A stretch of 64,000 nt of DNA from Micromonospora sp. WMMD1128 (GCF_027497235.1 NZ_CP114902.1:3299501-3363500); one strand, 5' to 3'. Positions 25,247 to 34,799 are shown, counted from the stretch's first letter. Program-made: numbers and translations. The notes: generated from the sequence alone by a model not told the origin.

Positions 25247-26246
25247 CGACGGCCGCCCCCGCGTCGGCGACCGCGGCCCGGGCCGCCGGGCCGGTCGGCA
25301 GGGCCACCGGGCGGCCGGTCCGCGCCGATTCGGCCACCGCGACGGCGAGCCGCTGGGTACGCAGCGCCTCGGCGTACGGGACGCGCACGTCGTCGCCGAC
25401 GCCGCGGACCGCGTCGACGAAGGCCCGGTCGACGGCGACCCGGGCGGCGTCCGGGTCGGCGGACAGGCGCCGCTCGCCGTCGGCGTCCCGGACCGTCAGG
25501 CCGTCCTCGGCCAGCGACAGGACCAACCCGTCGGCGAGGATCTCCAGGCCGGCCCGGTGCTTCCAGGTGAGCACGCAGGCCGCGGCGAGCGTGCCGACCG
25601 CGCCGGAGGCGAACCGCAGCGTCGCCGCCGTCACCGAGTCGATGTCGGCGCCGTCGACCGGCGGCGGGTCGCCGTCGCCGTACGCGGTTACCTCGGCCAC
25701 CTCGCCGGCCAGCAGCCGGACCAGGTCGAGCACGTGCGCGGCCTGCTCCACCACCGGGCCGCCGGACCGGTCCCGGCGCGCCCACCAGGCCACCGGCGGC
25801 ACCTTGTCCAGCCAGGCCCCGTTGACCATCCGCACCGGGCGGTCGCCGAGCAGCCGCCGGGCCTCGGCCACCACGTGCAGGTAGCGCCAGTGGTGGCCGA
25901 CGCCGGTGAGCAGCCCGCGTCGTTGCACCAGGGCGGCGATCCGCTCGGCCGTCTCCAGGTCCGCCGCCACCGGCTTCTCCACGAACATCGGCACGCCGGC
26001 GGCGATCACCGCCTCCTCCACCGGGCCGTGCGCGAACGGCGGCACGCACACGTACACCGCGTCCGGGCCGGCGGCGAGCAACTCGTCCGGGTCGCGGAAG
26101 ACCCGGCCGCCGTACGTTCCGGCGAGCGCCTCCGCCGCGCCCGGCGCGACATCCGTCACGCCGAGCAGGTCCACGTCCTCGAAGCCGCTGAGCACGCGGG
26201 CGTGGCGTTGCGCCACCCCGCCCGCACCGACCAGTCCCACCCGCAT
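25239..26246 (-). CDS. Gfo/Idh/MocA family oxidoreductase
   Basis: A 335-residue NAD(P)-dependent sugar or polyol dehydrogenase. The N-terminal Rossmann motif is 'VGLVGAGGVAQRHARVL', followed by 'PDAVYVCVPPFAHG' and the catalytic-lysine region 'VPMFVEKPVAADLETAERI' (EKP conserved). The C-terminal domain holds 'VVEQAAHVLDLVRLLAG', where a His lies in the expected active-site position. It starts at ATG 26246 and its stop overlaps the start of the MDR gene, so the two enzymes are co-translated. A 176-bp gap separates it from the divergent GpgS-like gene. Confidence 0.93.
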   Translation of the reverse strand: MRVGLVGAGGVAQRHARVLSGFEDVDLLGVTDVAPGAAEALAGTYGGRVFRDPDELLAAGPDAVYVCVPPFAHGPVEEAVIAAGVPMFVEKPVAADLETAERIAALVQRRGLLTGVGHHWRYLHVVAEARRLLGDRPVRMVNGAWLDKVPPVAWWARRDRSGGPVVEQAAHVLDLVRLLAGEVAEVTAYGDGDPPPVDGADIDSVTAATLRFASGAVGTLAAACVLTWKHRAGLEILADGLVLSLAEDGLTVRDADGERRLSADPDAARVAVDRAFVDAVRGVGDDVRVPYAEALRTQRLAVAVAESARTGRPVALPTGPAARAAVADAGAAVDA

Positions 26247-26422
26247 CCGACCGCCCCTCACCGTGACCTCGACACCCGCGCGGAGCACTCCCCCGGCCGG
26301 TGTCCCGGCAAACGCGACCGGGGGCGCAACGTGACGTTCATCCGCTTGATCACGAGAGTGGGCAGGATCCGGTTAGCGCGGGTCCGGAACCGGGAAAACA
26401 GGAACCCGCGATTCCGCCACTG

Positions 26423-27448
26423 ATGGGGGTGCCCGTGCGGGAATCAGATTCGACCGTCTCACCTGTGGTGGAGGCGTGGGCCACGTACCGGACCAGCACG
26501 GCCGACGACTGGCCGGCCCGCCGGCTGGTGCGGGCCAAGGGCACCAGCCGGGTCAGCGTGGTGCTGCCGGCGCGCAACGAGGAGGCGACGGTCGGCGCGA
26601 TCGTGTCGACCATCCGCGAGCACCTGATGGACCGGGTGCCGCTCGTCGACGAGCTGATCGTGGTCGACTCCCGGTCCACCGACCGGACCGCCCAGGTGGC
26701 CCGCGCGGCCGGCGCCGAGGTGGTCGGCCAGGACGCGATGACCCGCGGGTTGCCGCGGCTGACCGGCAAGGGTGACGCGCTCTGGGCCGGCCTGGCCGCG
26801 GCCGAGGGGGACGTGGTCGCGTTCGTCGACGCCGACCTGCGCGAGTTCCGGCCGCACTTCGTCACCGGCCTGCTCGGGCCGTTGCTCACCGACCCGGGCG
26901 TCGAGTTCGTCAAGGGCTTCTACCACCGGCCGCTCGTCGGCGCGACGAGCGTGGAACCCGACGGCGGCGGCCGGGTGACGGAGTTGATGGCCCGCCCGCT
27001 GCTCAACCTGTTCTGGCCGGATCTGGCCGGTTTCGTGCAGCCGCTGGCCGGCGAGTACGCGGGCCGCCGCGCGGTGCTGGAGCGGGTGCCGTTCGTCACC
27101 GGGTACGGCGTCGAGACGGCGATGCTCATCGACCTGCTGGAACTGGTCGGACTGGACGCCCTGGCCCAGGTCGACCTGGGCGAGCGCAAGCACCGGCACC
27201 AGGACACCGCCGCGCTGGGCCGGATGTCCGCGCAGATCATGCTGACCGCCTGGTCCCGGCTCCAGCGACGCGGCTGGGCGGCCACCGGCACGGCGCCGAC
27301 CCCGCTGCTGACCCAGTTCCGCCGGGGTGGTTCCGACACGCTGCCCCACCTGGACCGGGAGATCGTCGTCACCGACGTCTCGGTCGAGGAACGCCCGCCG
27401 CTGGCGCAGCTGCGCCACCGGGTGCCCCGCCGGCGCGTGCCCGCGTGA
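26423..27448 (+). CDS. gpgS: glucosyl-3-phosphoglycerate synthase-like GT2/GT81 enzyme
   Basis: A 341-residue glycosyltransferase similar to actinobacterial GpgS, which transfers glucose from an NDP-sugar to 3-phosphoglycerate. Visible motifs are 'VSVVLPARNEEATVGAIV', 'VDELIVVDSRSTDRTAQVA', the metal-binding 'VAFVDADLREFRPHFVTGL', 'KGFYHRPL' and the C-terminal 'GYGVETAMLIDLLE' plus 'ERKHRHQDTAALGRM'. The reaction opens glucosylglycerate and methylglucose lipopolysaccharide synthesis. ATG 26423 is taken as start; GTG 26435 behind GGGGGTG is possible. It is followed by a GT4 gene after 31 bp, probably in one operon. The symbol is by similarity. Confidence 0.85.
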   Translation: MGVPVRESDSTVSPVVEAWATYRTSTADDWPARRLVRAKGTSRVSVVLPARNEEATVGAIVSTIREHLMDRVPLVDELIVVDSRSTDRTAQVARAAGAEVVGQDAMTRGLPRLTGKGDALWAGLAAAEGDVVAFVDADLREFRPHFVTGLLGPLLTDPGVEFVKGFYHRPLVGATSVEPDGGGRVTELMARPLLNLFWPDLAGFVQPLAGEYAGRRAVLERVPFVTGYGVETAMLIDLLELVGLDALAQVDLGERKHRHQDTAALGRMSAQIMLTAWSRLQRRGWAATGTAPTPLLTQFRRGGSDTLPHLDREIVVTDVSVEERPPLAQLRHRVPRRRVPA

Positions 27449-27479
27449 CCGCGACGTCCGAGCGAGGAAGAGGCGGCGC

Positions 27480-28634
27480 ATGACGCTCACCGTGCTGATG
27501 AACGCCGGTCCGTGGCTGTCCGTGCCGCCGCCGGGCTACGGCGGGATCGAGAACGTGGTCGCCACGCTGGTGCCGGAGCTGCGGCGCCTCGGCGTGCGGG
27601 TGGTGCTCGCCTCGGTGGAGAGCAGCACGCTGCCGGTGGACGAGCGGATCGCGGTCTTCCCGGACGGGCAGTTCCACGCGTTGCAGCGGCCGTACAACCA
27701 GGTCTGCGGCGTCTCCCAGGCGCACCTGGCCGCCGTGGTGCGGGCGCTGCACGTCCGCGACGACATCGACCTGGTGCACGACCACGTGGAGGCGGTCGGG
27801 CTGGCCACCCTCACCGCGATGGGACCGGACGCGCCGCCGGTGCTGCACACGCTGCACTGGGACCTGGCCAAGCACCCGGAGCTGTACGGCAACCTGGACG
27901 GCGGCGACCGGGTCCGGGTCAACGGGGTGTCCGCGTCGCAGCTGGCCCGCGCGCCCCGCGCGCTGCGGGAGCACTCGGTCGGCCACGTGCACCTGGCCAC
28001 CCCGCTCGCCGTCGACGCGGACCGCCGCCCGGCGGTCGACAAGGGCGACCACGTGGTGATCCTCGGCCGGATCAACCCGGGCAAGGGGCAGGATCTGGGG
28101 GCCCGGCTGGCCCGGGAGGTCGGCTTCCCGCTGGTGCTGGCCGGGCCGGTCGGCCCGTACCACCGGCCGGCGGACCTGGCCGCGGCCGGCGACGAGGCGC
28201 GGCAGAACCCGGACGTGCGGTTCTTCCACGACCACGTCGCGCCGTACGTCGACGGCGACCTGGTGCGCTGGGTCGGCACGGTGGCCGGGCCGGAGCGCGA
28301 CGACCTGGTCGCGTCCGCGCGGGCGTCGCTGTTCCCGCTGCGCTGGGAGGAGCCGGGCGGCACGGCGGTGGTCGAGTCGCTGTCCCTGGGCACCCCGGTG
28401 GTGGCCACCGCCCGCGGTTGCCTGCCGGAGCTGATCGAGCACGGCCGCACCGGCCTGCTCGCCGCCGACGAGGAGGAGCTGGGCGACCTGGTGCTCGCCG
28501 CCGGCCTGCTGGCGGCCGGCGAGTGCCGGCGCGAGGCGGCCGGGCGGTTCACCCCGGCCCGGATGGCGCAGCGGTACGTCGAGCTGTACGACCGGGTCCG
28601 CCAGGGCGCCACGAAGCCGTTGCAGCCCGCCTGA
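27480..28634 (+). CDS. GT4 family glycosyltransferase
   Basis: A 384-residue GT-B fold enzyme. The N-terminal domain starts 'VLMNAGPWLSVPPPGYGGIENVV' with the glycine-rich acceptor loop; the C-terminal domain has 'VVILGRINPGKGQDLGARL', 'LFPLRWEEPGGTAVVESLSLGTPVVA' with the EPGGTAVVE nucleotide-sugar motif. It starts at ATG 27480 with AGGAAGAGG upstream, behind the GpgS-like gene. Similar enzymes act on small glycosides or cell-envelope glycans. The operon position suggests that it extends or uses the product of the first enzyme; substrate unproven. Confidence 0.88.
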   Translation: MTLTVLMNAGPWLSVPPPGYGGIENVVATLVPELRRLGVRVVLASVESSTLPVDERIAVFPDGQFHALQRPYNQVCGVSQAHLAAVVRALHVRDDIDLVHDHVEAVGLATLTAMGPDAPPVLHTLHWDLAKHPELYGNLDGGDRVRVNGVSASQLARAPRALREHSVGHVHLATPLAVDADRRPAVDKGDHVVILGRINPGKGQDLGARLAREVGFPLVLAGPVGPYHRPADLAAAGDEARQNPDVRFFHDHVAPYVDGDLVRWVGTVAGPERDDLVASARASLFPLRWEEPGGTAVVESLSLGTPVVATARGCLPELIEHGRTGLLAADEEELGDLVLAAGLLAAGECRREAAGRFTPARMAQRYVELYDRVRQGATKPLQPA

Positions 28635-28861
28635 GACCCGCGCGTCGCCGTCACCGGTCCGGTCGGCCTCGCGCCTCCGGGCCGGCGCGGATCCGGGCCG
28701 CTCCGCGTCGCGCTCGGGGTCCCCGGCGCGCGGCCCGCACCTGTCGCAGGTGGGCTGGCAACGGGGCTGACCTGCGACGGAGGACTCCGGAGCCCCCGGT
28801 TTCGGTGGTCCGGGGCGCGGGTACGTCGGTAGTCCTCCGACGAGTTGGAAACGAGGGCCCG

Positions 28862-29590
28862 ATGTCGACCCGGATCAGGTGCGAGGTCCGCGACGAGTCC
28901 CCGGTCACGGTCGTACGGCTGGCCGGCGCGCTCGACCTGGGCACGACGCGTTCCGTGCACGAGGTGCTGGACCGCTGCCTCTCCGCGCAGCCGGACGCGC
29001 TCGTGGTCGACCTGGAGAAGCTCGACGTCCTCGACCCGCTCGCGTTGTCCGTCTTCGCGGCGGCCTGCCGGCGGGCCGCGGACTGGCCGGCCGTGCCGCT
29101 TGTGCTCTCCGCCCCGCCGTCGGCGGCGGCCCGGTTGAAAGAGACGATCGCCTGCCGGGTGGTGCCGGTGCGCCGGGACTGCACCGAGGCGACCGCGCTG
29201 GCCGGCACGGCCGCGTCGCCGCGGTTGCGGGCCCGGTTCGAGCCGGTCGCCGGGGCCTGCCGGCGGGCCCGGGAGCTGGTCACCGAGGCGTGCGGCAGAT
29301 GGAACGTGCCGGAGCTGGCCGGGCCGGCCGCGCTGGTGCTCAGCGAACTGGTCGGCAACGTGGTCCGGCATGCCGGCACGCCGATGCAGGTCACGCTCAC
29401 GCTGCGCCGGCCGTACCTGCGGGTGGCGGTGATGGACGGCAGCCCGGCCGACGCGCGGGCGGCGGCCGGCAACGACCCGTCGGCCGAGGGGGGCCGCGGG
29501 TTGATGCTGGTGCGGGAGCTGACCCAGCGGTGGGGCAGCACGCCGGTCGGCGCCGGCAAGGTCGTCTGGGCCATGCTCCCGGCGAACTGA
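28862..29590 (+). CDS. STAS domain fused to HATPase (anti-sigma kinase-like)
   Basis: A 242-residue fusion. Residues 1-105 are a STAS domain ('VTVVRLAGALDLGTTRSV', 'ALVVDLEKLDVLDPLALSVFA'), and residues 125-242 a GHKL/RsbW-type HATPase with N-box 'LVLSELVGNVVRHAG' and G-box 'GGRGLMLVRELTQRWG'. The STAS segment has DPLALS where an anti-anti-sigma factor carries D-S-[ST]-G, so its phospho-acceptor Ser is missing. It probably binds a sigma factor or an antagonist without being phosphorylated. It starts at ATG 28862 behind GAGGG. The nearby sigma-STAS fusion at 31.8-32.9 kb is a possible partner. Confidence 0.88.
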   Translation: MSTRIRCEVRDESPVTVVRLAGALDLGTTRSVHEVLDRCLSAQPDALVVDLEKLDVLDPLALSVFAAACRRAADWPAVPLVLSAPPSAAARLKETIACRVVPVRRDCTEATALAGTAASPRLRARFEPVAGACRRARELVTEACGRWNVPELAGPAALVLSELVGNVVRHAGTPMQVTLTLRRPYLRVAVMDGSPADARAAAGNDPSAEGGRGLMLVRELTQRWGSTPVGAGKVVWAMLPAN

Positions 29591-29678
29591 CCGAATTCTC
29601 CGCTCTCGCCTGGTTTCATGGGCAGCGGGGTCGGGTACGCGCGCCCGTCCTGTCTGTCGTCATACGGGGTGAGATGCC

Positions 29679-31682
29679 ATGCCCAAGCGGGTAGTCACGG
29701 ATCCGGCACGAGACCGAGGGCCCGCGATCCTCGCGCCGGCCCGGTTCGGGGGGTATCCCGGCCCGGTCCGGGAGGCTACGAAGGGCAACTCGCTGTGGCG
29801 GTTGCTGCGGACCACCGACGCCAAGCTGATCGGCCTGCTCTACCTGGGCACGTCGTTCCTGTTCTTCCTGGTCGGCGGCGTGCTGGCGCTGGTGCTGCGG
29901 GCCGAGCTGGCCCGGCCGGGGATGCAGTTCCTCTCGCCCGAGCAGTACAACCAGATGTTCACCATGCACGGCACGATCATGCTGCTGCTGTTCGCCACCC
30001 CGCTGGTCTTCGCGTTCGGCAACTACATCGTGCCGCTGCAGATCGGGGCGCCGGACGTGGCGTTCCCCCGGCTCAACGCGTTCGCCTACTGGTTGTACCT
30101 GTTCGGCGGCACGATGGTGGTGGCCGCCTTCGTCACGCCCCAGGGTGCGGCGGACTTCGGCTGGACGGCCTACACGCCGTTGAGCACCGCCCAGCACAGC
30201 CCGGGCGTCGGCGCCAACATGTGGGTGGTCGGCCTGGCCCTCTCCGGGCTGGGCACCATCCTCGGCGCGGTCAACCTGATCACCACGGTGCTGACCCTGC
30301 GCGCGCCCGGGATGACCATGTTCCGGATGCCGATCTTCACGTGGAACCTGCTGCTCACCAGCGTCCTGGTGATCTTCGTGTTCCCGCTGCTGGCCGCCGC
30401 GCTGTTCGCGCTCGCCTCGGACCGGATCCTGCACTCGCACGTCTACGACCCGACAACCGGCGGGCCGATGCTGTGGCAGCACCTGTTCTGGTTCTTCGGG
30501 CACCCCGAGGTCTACATCGTGGCGCTGCCGTTCTTCGGGATCATCACCGAGATCATCCCGGTCTTCTCCCGCAAGCCGGTCTTCGGCTACACCGGTCTGG
30601 TGCTGGCCACGCTCGCCATCACGGTGCTGTCGATGGCCGTCTGGGCACACCACATGTTCGCCACCGGCCAGGTGCTGCTGCCGTTCTTCAGCATCCTCAG
30701 CTATCTGATCGCGGTGCCGACCGGGGTGAAGTTCTTCAACTGGATCGGCACCATGTGGAAGGGGCAGCTCACCTTCGAGACGCCGATGCTGTTCGCGGTC
30801 GGCTTCCTGGTCACGTTCCTGCTCGGCGGCCTGACCGGGGTGCTGCTGGCCAGCCCGCCGGTCGACTTCCACGTCACCGACTCGTACTTCGTGGTCGCGC
30901 ACTTCCACTACGTGCTCTTCGGCACCATCGTGTTCGCGGCGTTCGGCGGGGTCTACTTCTGGTTCCCGAAGATGACCGGCCGGCTGCTCGACGAGCGGCT
31001 GGGCAAGATGCACTTCTGGACCATGTTCGTCGGCTTCCACGCCACCTTCCTGGTGCAGCACTGGCTCGGCGCCGAGGGCATGCCCCGCCGGTACGCCGAC
31101 TACCTGCCCAGCGACGGTTTCACCGGGCTGAACGAGATCTCCAGCATCGGGTCGTTCGTGCTCGGCGCGTCCACGCTCTTCTTCATCTACAACGTGTGGC
31201 GGTCGTGGCGCTACGGCGCGCTCGTCACCGTCGACGATCCCTGGGGCTTCGGCAACTCGCTGGAGTGGGCCACCACCTGCCCGCCGCCGCTGCGCAACTT
31301 CGACCGGATGCCGCGGATCCGGTCCGAGCGCCCGGCGTTCGACGCCAAGTACGGCCCGCTCGTCTCCAACCTCGGCCGCGACCTGCCGCAACGCACCACC
31401 AAACCGCCGCAGCGCCTCACCGAGGAGTTCCACCGCGAAATGCTGGTGCCGGAGTCGCCGGCCGCCGAGGGCGCGCACGGCGCCCGCGAGGCGGTGGAAT
31501 ACCAGCCCGCGCCGCAGTCCGGCGCCCGCCCCGTGGTCGTGCCGGAACCGGAGGAGGTGCGCCGCGCCAGCTTCGAGGAGACCGACGAGCCGGAGGAGAC
31601 GATCCTCGGCGCCCAGCGCGAGGACCAACCCAACGACCGCTGGCGGCACCCGCGCGGACACGGCGACACCCCGCAGAACTGA
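29679..31682 (+). CDS. ctaD: cytochrome c oxidase subunit I
   Basis: A 667-residue heme-copper oxidase subunit I with about twelve transmembrane helices. Ligands are in place: H97 (MHGT) and H410 (HFHY) for low-spin heme, H408 for high-spin heme a3, and H275 (GHPEVY), H324 and H325 for CuB, with Tyr279 of the His-Tyr crosslink. It reduces oxygen to water and pumps protons. No subunit II, III or bc1 genes are next to it, so this is a stand-alone copy, probably an additional ctaD. The C-terminal 110 residues after '[15 protein letters not shown]' are charged and Pro/Glu-rich, longer than usual. GGGGTGAG precedes the start. A family A hairpin begins at its stop codon. Confidence 0.96.
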   Translation: MPKRVVTDPARDRGPAILAPARFGGYPGPVREATKGNSLWRLLRTTDAKLIGLLYLGTSFLFFLVGGVLALVLRAELARPGMQFLSPEQYNQMFTMHGTIMLLLFATPLVFAFGNYIVPLQIGAPDVAFPRLNAFAYWLYLFGGTMVVAAFVTPQGAADFGWTAYTPLSTAQHSPGVGANMWVVGLALSGLGTILGAVNLITTVLTLRAPGMTMFRMPIFTWNLLLTSVLVIFVFPLLAAALFALASDRILHSHVYDPTTGGPMLWQHLFWFFGHPEVYIVALPFFGIITEIIPVFSRKPVFGYTGLVLATLAITVLSMAVWAHHMFATGQVLLPFFSILSYLIAVPTGVKFFNWIGTMWKGQLTFETPMLFAVGFLVTFLLGGLTGVLLASPPVDFHVTDSYFVVAHFHYVLFGTIVFAAFGGVYFWFPKMTGRLLDERLGKMHFWTMFVGFHATFLVQHWLGAEGMPRRYADYLPSDGFTGLNEISSIGSFVLGASTLFFIYNVWRSWRYGALVTVDDPWGFGNSLEWATTCPPPLRNFDRMPRIRSERPAFDAKYGPLVSNLGRDLPQRTTKPPQRLTEEFHREMLVPESPAAEGAHGAREAVEYQPAPQSGARPVVVPEPEEVRRASFEETDEPEETILGAQREDQPNDRWRHPRGHGDTPQN

Positions 31683-31734
31683 AAGGAGGGGCCCCCGCTT
31701 AACGCCTGGGGTAGAGGAGGGGGCCCCGCTTAAC
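31682..31734 (+). repeat. GGGGCCCC hairpin element, family A, copy 1
   Basis: AAAGGAGGGGCCCCCGCTTAA-type element: two self-complementary GGGGCCCC blocks separated by CGCTTAACGCC and GGGTAGAGGAG. It overlaps the last base of the ctaD stop. The two blocks can pair to form a hairpin. Five similar copies exist in the window. Confidence 0.9.
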
Positions 31735-31804
31735 ATGCCCGTCGAGGCGCCGAAGCCGCGGCGCGGCCCGCCGGCCCGTCGAGGGCCGGCGGCGCGCGGA
31801 CCGT

Positions 31805-32938
31805 TCAGTCGGCGGCCGGCAGGCCCGCCGCGGTCAGCGAGCGGCGCACCGCCGGCTGCACCCGGGTCAGCCGCAGCGGCACCCCGGTCCGGACGGCGGC
31901 GTCCCGGCCGGCCATCAGCGCGGCGATCCCGCCGGCGTCGAAGCCGCCAGCGCCGACCAGGTCGACGACCACCTCGCGGGGCTGGCCGGTGACCGCCTCC
32001 AGCACCGCCCGGCGCAACTGGTCCGCGCCGGCCCGGTCGACCTCCCCGCCCACCTCGACGACCACCCGGTCGCCGTTGTGTTTCACCGAGATCCGGGCCT
32101 TCGCCGGCTCGGTCTCGGCGGCGCCGTTCTGCCACGGCGGTGGCGCGTCGGCGAGCATCGCCTGGCGCAGCCAGGTCAGCGCCCGGGACAGCAGCCGGGA
32201 GACGTGCATCTGCGAGATGCCGAACCGGGCCGCGATCTCCGCCTGGGTCTGGTTGCCGTAGAAGCGCATGGCCAGGATCCGCCGCTCCCGCCACGGCAGC
32301 CGGTGCAGCAGGCCACTGATCGTGACCCGGTCGTCGACCGACTCCAACGCGTTGTCGGACTCGCCCACCAGGTCACCGAACTCGGCCGAGCTCTCCCCGC
32401 CCACCGGCGCGTTGAGCGAGGCCGGGCTGTAGCCGGCGGCCGACTCCAGCGCGGCGAGGATCTCCTCCTCCGGTGTCTCCAGCCGCGCGGCCAGCTCGGC
32501 GACCGAGGGGGCCCGGGACAGCTCGCTGGTCAGCGTCGCCGTCGCCTGTCCCACCTCGAGGATCAGGTCACGCAGCCGGCGCGGCACGTGCACGCCCCAG
32601 GTGCGGTCGCGGAAGTGCCGCTTGATCTCGCCGACGATGGTGATCGCCGCGTACGCGGTGAACGAGCCGCGCTCCGGGTCGTACCTGTCGACGGCGTTGA
32701 CCAGGCCGAGGCGGGCCACCTGTTCCAGGTCCTCGAGCGGTTCCCCGCGGCCCCGGTAGCGACGGGCCAGCCGCCCGGCGAACGGCAACGCGAAGCGGAC
32801 CAGGTCGTCCCGCGCCTCCTGCCGCCGCTCGGGTGGCAGCCCCGCGATCCGGGCCGCGTACGCCAGCGCCGCCGCGTCCAGGTCCTCCAGTCCCCGCTCG
32901 GTGGTCGGTGGGGTGGGTGTGGTGGTCTGTCCGAACAT
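31805..32938 (-). CDS. SigB/SigF-type sigma factor fused to a C-terminal STAS domain
   Basis: A 377-residue fusion. Residues 20-270 are a group 3 sigma factor: region 2 'EDLEQVARLGLVNAVDRYDPERG' and 'ITIVGEIKRHFRD', region 3 'LILEVGQATATLTSELSRAPSVAELA', and region 4 'LPWRERRILAMRFYGNQTQAEIAARFGIS' with 'QMHVSRLLSRAL'. Residues 285-377 are a STAS domain ('RISVKHNGDRVVVEVGGEVD', 'VVVDLVGAGGFDAGGIAALM'). The STAS lacks the phosphorylatable Ser (FDAGG for DSSG). Most family members are about 260 residues and unfused. The tethered STAS could compete intramolecularly for an anti-sigma kinase; this is inference. It starts at ATG 32938. Confidence 0.92.
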   Translation of the reverse strand: MFGQTTTPTPPTTERGLEDLDAAALAYAARIAGLPPERRQEARDDLVRFALPFAGRLARRYRGRGEPLEDLEQVARLGLVNAVDRYDPERGSFTAYAAITIVGEIKRHFRDRTWGVHVPRRLRDLILEVGQATATLTSELSRAPSVAELAARLETPEEEILAALESAAGYSPASLNAPVGGESSAEFGDLVGESDNALESVDDRVTISGLLHRLPWRERRILAMRFYGNQTQAEIAARFGISQMHVSRLLSRALTWLRQAMLADAPPPWQNGAAETEPAKARISVKHNGDRVVVEVGGEVDRAGADQLRRAVLEAVTGQPREVVVDLVGAGGFDAGGIAALMAGRDAAVRTGVPLRLTRVQPAVRRSLTAAGLPAAD

Positions 32939-33171
32939 CCGCGCCTCCCTCGCCGAAGTCCCCCGCCCGGTCGGAACCGGTTACGCGCGTGGTCGGACCA
33001 CGCACCGGGTGAGGAAGTTGGGTTACGTGACGGAATACGTCGGAAGCGGTCGCTGCCCGCCGCGCGGCGTCGTGGGCCGTTCCGCGGCGAGCGGTCTTCC
33101 CGCTCCGTAGGTACTCAATCACGGTCCGCAGGATCGCGAGGATGTTTCGCCAGGTTGCCCGGGCGGCCGGG

Positions 33172-34587
33172 TCAGCAGACCAGCAGCCCCTGGTGGGCGC
33201 CCGCGTCGCGGAGCGCGGACAGCGCCTCGGCCATCCGCAGCGGCGGCGGTACGGGCAGGTCACAGGGCTGGTTGCGCAACACCTCCGTGGCACGTCGGGT
33301 CGGTACCGAGGTGACCGGGTAACCGCGCGCCGCGCCCCGGTCCAACGCCCGCCGCCGCCGCCCGAATCCGGCCACGGCAAGCCACTGGGGCAGGCCGGCG
33401 AGCGCCGGCGACCGCAGCCCGGGCGGTTCGGGCAGCACGTCCACCGAACTGAACGGCTCGCTGCCGGCCAACCACCACTCGGCCCCCTCCACCCGGCGAC
33501 GGGTGGCGTTCTCGCACCAGTAGGGCACCAGGCCGGCGCGAAGCACCTGCCCCGGGTCGAGCAGCCGGCCGCACTCCACCACCAGCCGGTTTCCGGTCTT
33601 GCCGGCCCGGCGCAGCCAACGCCGGTAGAGGTCGGCGGTGGCCGCGCTCAGCGCGTCCGGCTGCGGGACGACCACCCGGTGCAGGGGGTGCCCGTGCGTG
33701 TCGCCCCACTCCCGCGCGCCGTGTTCGAAACCGGACTCCACGCCGTGCTCGGCGAACGCCGCCGACTCCGTGACCTCGGGCGACGTCCAGTGCGTCTCGT
33801 CAGCGCCGGCCGCCCGCAGCACATGGCGCAGCGCGCGGGCGTCCGGGTGGAAGTCGACCGGGTCGAGGCCACTGGCCGGGCAGCCGGCCTGGAAGCTGTG
33901 CCCGGCGCCGTCGTCCCGCACCGGCCACGTGCGCGCGTCGTGCAACAGCAGCACCGGCGCCGACGGCTCCAGCCGGTCGGCCAGGAACCGCGCGTACGCC
34001 CCGGGCAGCGCCCGCCAGCGCGCGGCAAGGGTCACCGTGGCGCCGGCCGCCACGCCCCGGCTGGCCGGGCAGTGCACCTGACGTACGTGCACCCGGGGGT
34101 TTCCGGCGAGCAGCCGGCCGGCGAGCGCCGCCCCGTGGTCCAGCGCGGCGTCCGGGCGGTCCACCGCACCCCGGCCCCACCGCGCGGTGAGCTCGAAACC
34201 GGCGGGCAGCCAGGGCACGCCGAGCGCCACCGCGAGGTGGGCCGCCGCGCCGTGCGGCGAGCCGAGCACCGCCCCGGGCCAGTGCCGCTCCGGATACTGG
34301 CCGACGAACCATTCGGCCACCCGCTCGGCGTCGACGCGGGCGACCTGGGCGGCGGTGAGCGCGGCCCGGCCGGCGGCGCGGGCGGCGGCGGCGCGGCGCA
34401 CCGGCTCCGGCGTACCGGAGAGGCGGGCCAGCGGGCCCGGGTGGCCGAGGTCGCCGCAGTCGTCACCGCGCAGCGCCCGGGCGGTCGCGGCGACCAGGAT
34501 CCGGGCGGCGCTGCCCGCCGTCACCACCCGCTCGCCGGGCAGCCCGGCGTCGACCACCGGCGCTCGCTTGCCTCGTTCGCTCACCAC
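33172..34587 (-). CDS. conserved-looking protein of unknown function
   Basis: A 471-residue soluble protein that I cannot assign. Visible elements are an N-terminal helical half (ARILVAATARALRGDDCG, 'RVAEWFVGQYPERHWPGAVLGSPHGAAAHLA'), 'VPWLPAGFELTARWGRG', 'APVLLLHDARTWPVRDDGAG', and a middle part rich in His ('ADETHWTSPEVTESAAFAEHGVESG'). The C-terminus ends PPLRMAEALSALRDAGAHQ. The 'SPHGAAAHLA' loop could hold a nucleophile, but there is no clear hydrolase motif order. The start is taken as GTG 34587; a second GTG follows directly. It stands alone, with the sigma factor gene downstream. Confidence 0.75.
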   Translation of the reverse strand: MVSERGKRAPVVDAGLPGERVVTAGSAARILVAATARALRGDDCGDLGHPGPLARLSGTPEPVRRAAAARAAGRAALTAAQVARVDAERVAEWFVGQYPERHWPGAVLGSPHGAAAHLAVALGVPWLPAGFELTARWGRGAVDRPDAALDHGAALAGRLLAGNPRVHVRQVHCPASRGVAAGATVTLAARWRALPGAYARFLADRLEPSAPVLLLHDARTWPVRDDGAGHSFQAGCPASGLDPVDFHPDARALRHVLRAAGADETHWTSPEVTESAAFAEHGVESGFEHGAREWGDTHGHPLHRVVVPQPDALSAATADLYRRWLRRAGKTGNRLVVECGRLLDPGQVLRAGLVPYWCENATRRRVEGAEWWLAGSEPFSSVDVLPEPPGLRSPALAGLPQWLAVAGFGRRRRALDRGAARGYPVTSVPTRRATEVLRNQPCDLPVPPPLRMAEALSALRDAGAHQGLLVC

Positions 34588-34740
34588 GCGGCCCGGCTTC
34601 CCGTCCCTCTGGGGTCTAAACGGGGCATCTCCCCACGACGCGGACCAATGCCCGGTCGGGTGCCGTCGCGCCGCTGAACCGCCGTCGCGGGCGCAACGGC
34701 ACGGCGGTGCGGGTTCGGGGCCAAGGCGGGACGCGACGGA

Positions 34741-34790
34741 AAGGAGGGGCCCCCGCTTAACGCCTCCGGTAGAGGAACGGGCCCCGCTTG
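34741..34790 (-). repeat. GGGGCCCC hairpin element, family A, copy 2
   Basis: Reads AAAGGAGGGGCCCCCGCTTA and then ACGCCTCCGGTAGAGG and GGGCCCCGCTT on the plus strand. It lies 10 bp downstream of the stop of the TPP enzyme gene (34800) and may end that transcript, but there is no long T-run. Confidence 0.85.
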
Positions 34791-34799
34791 GCGGGGCGG

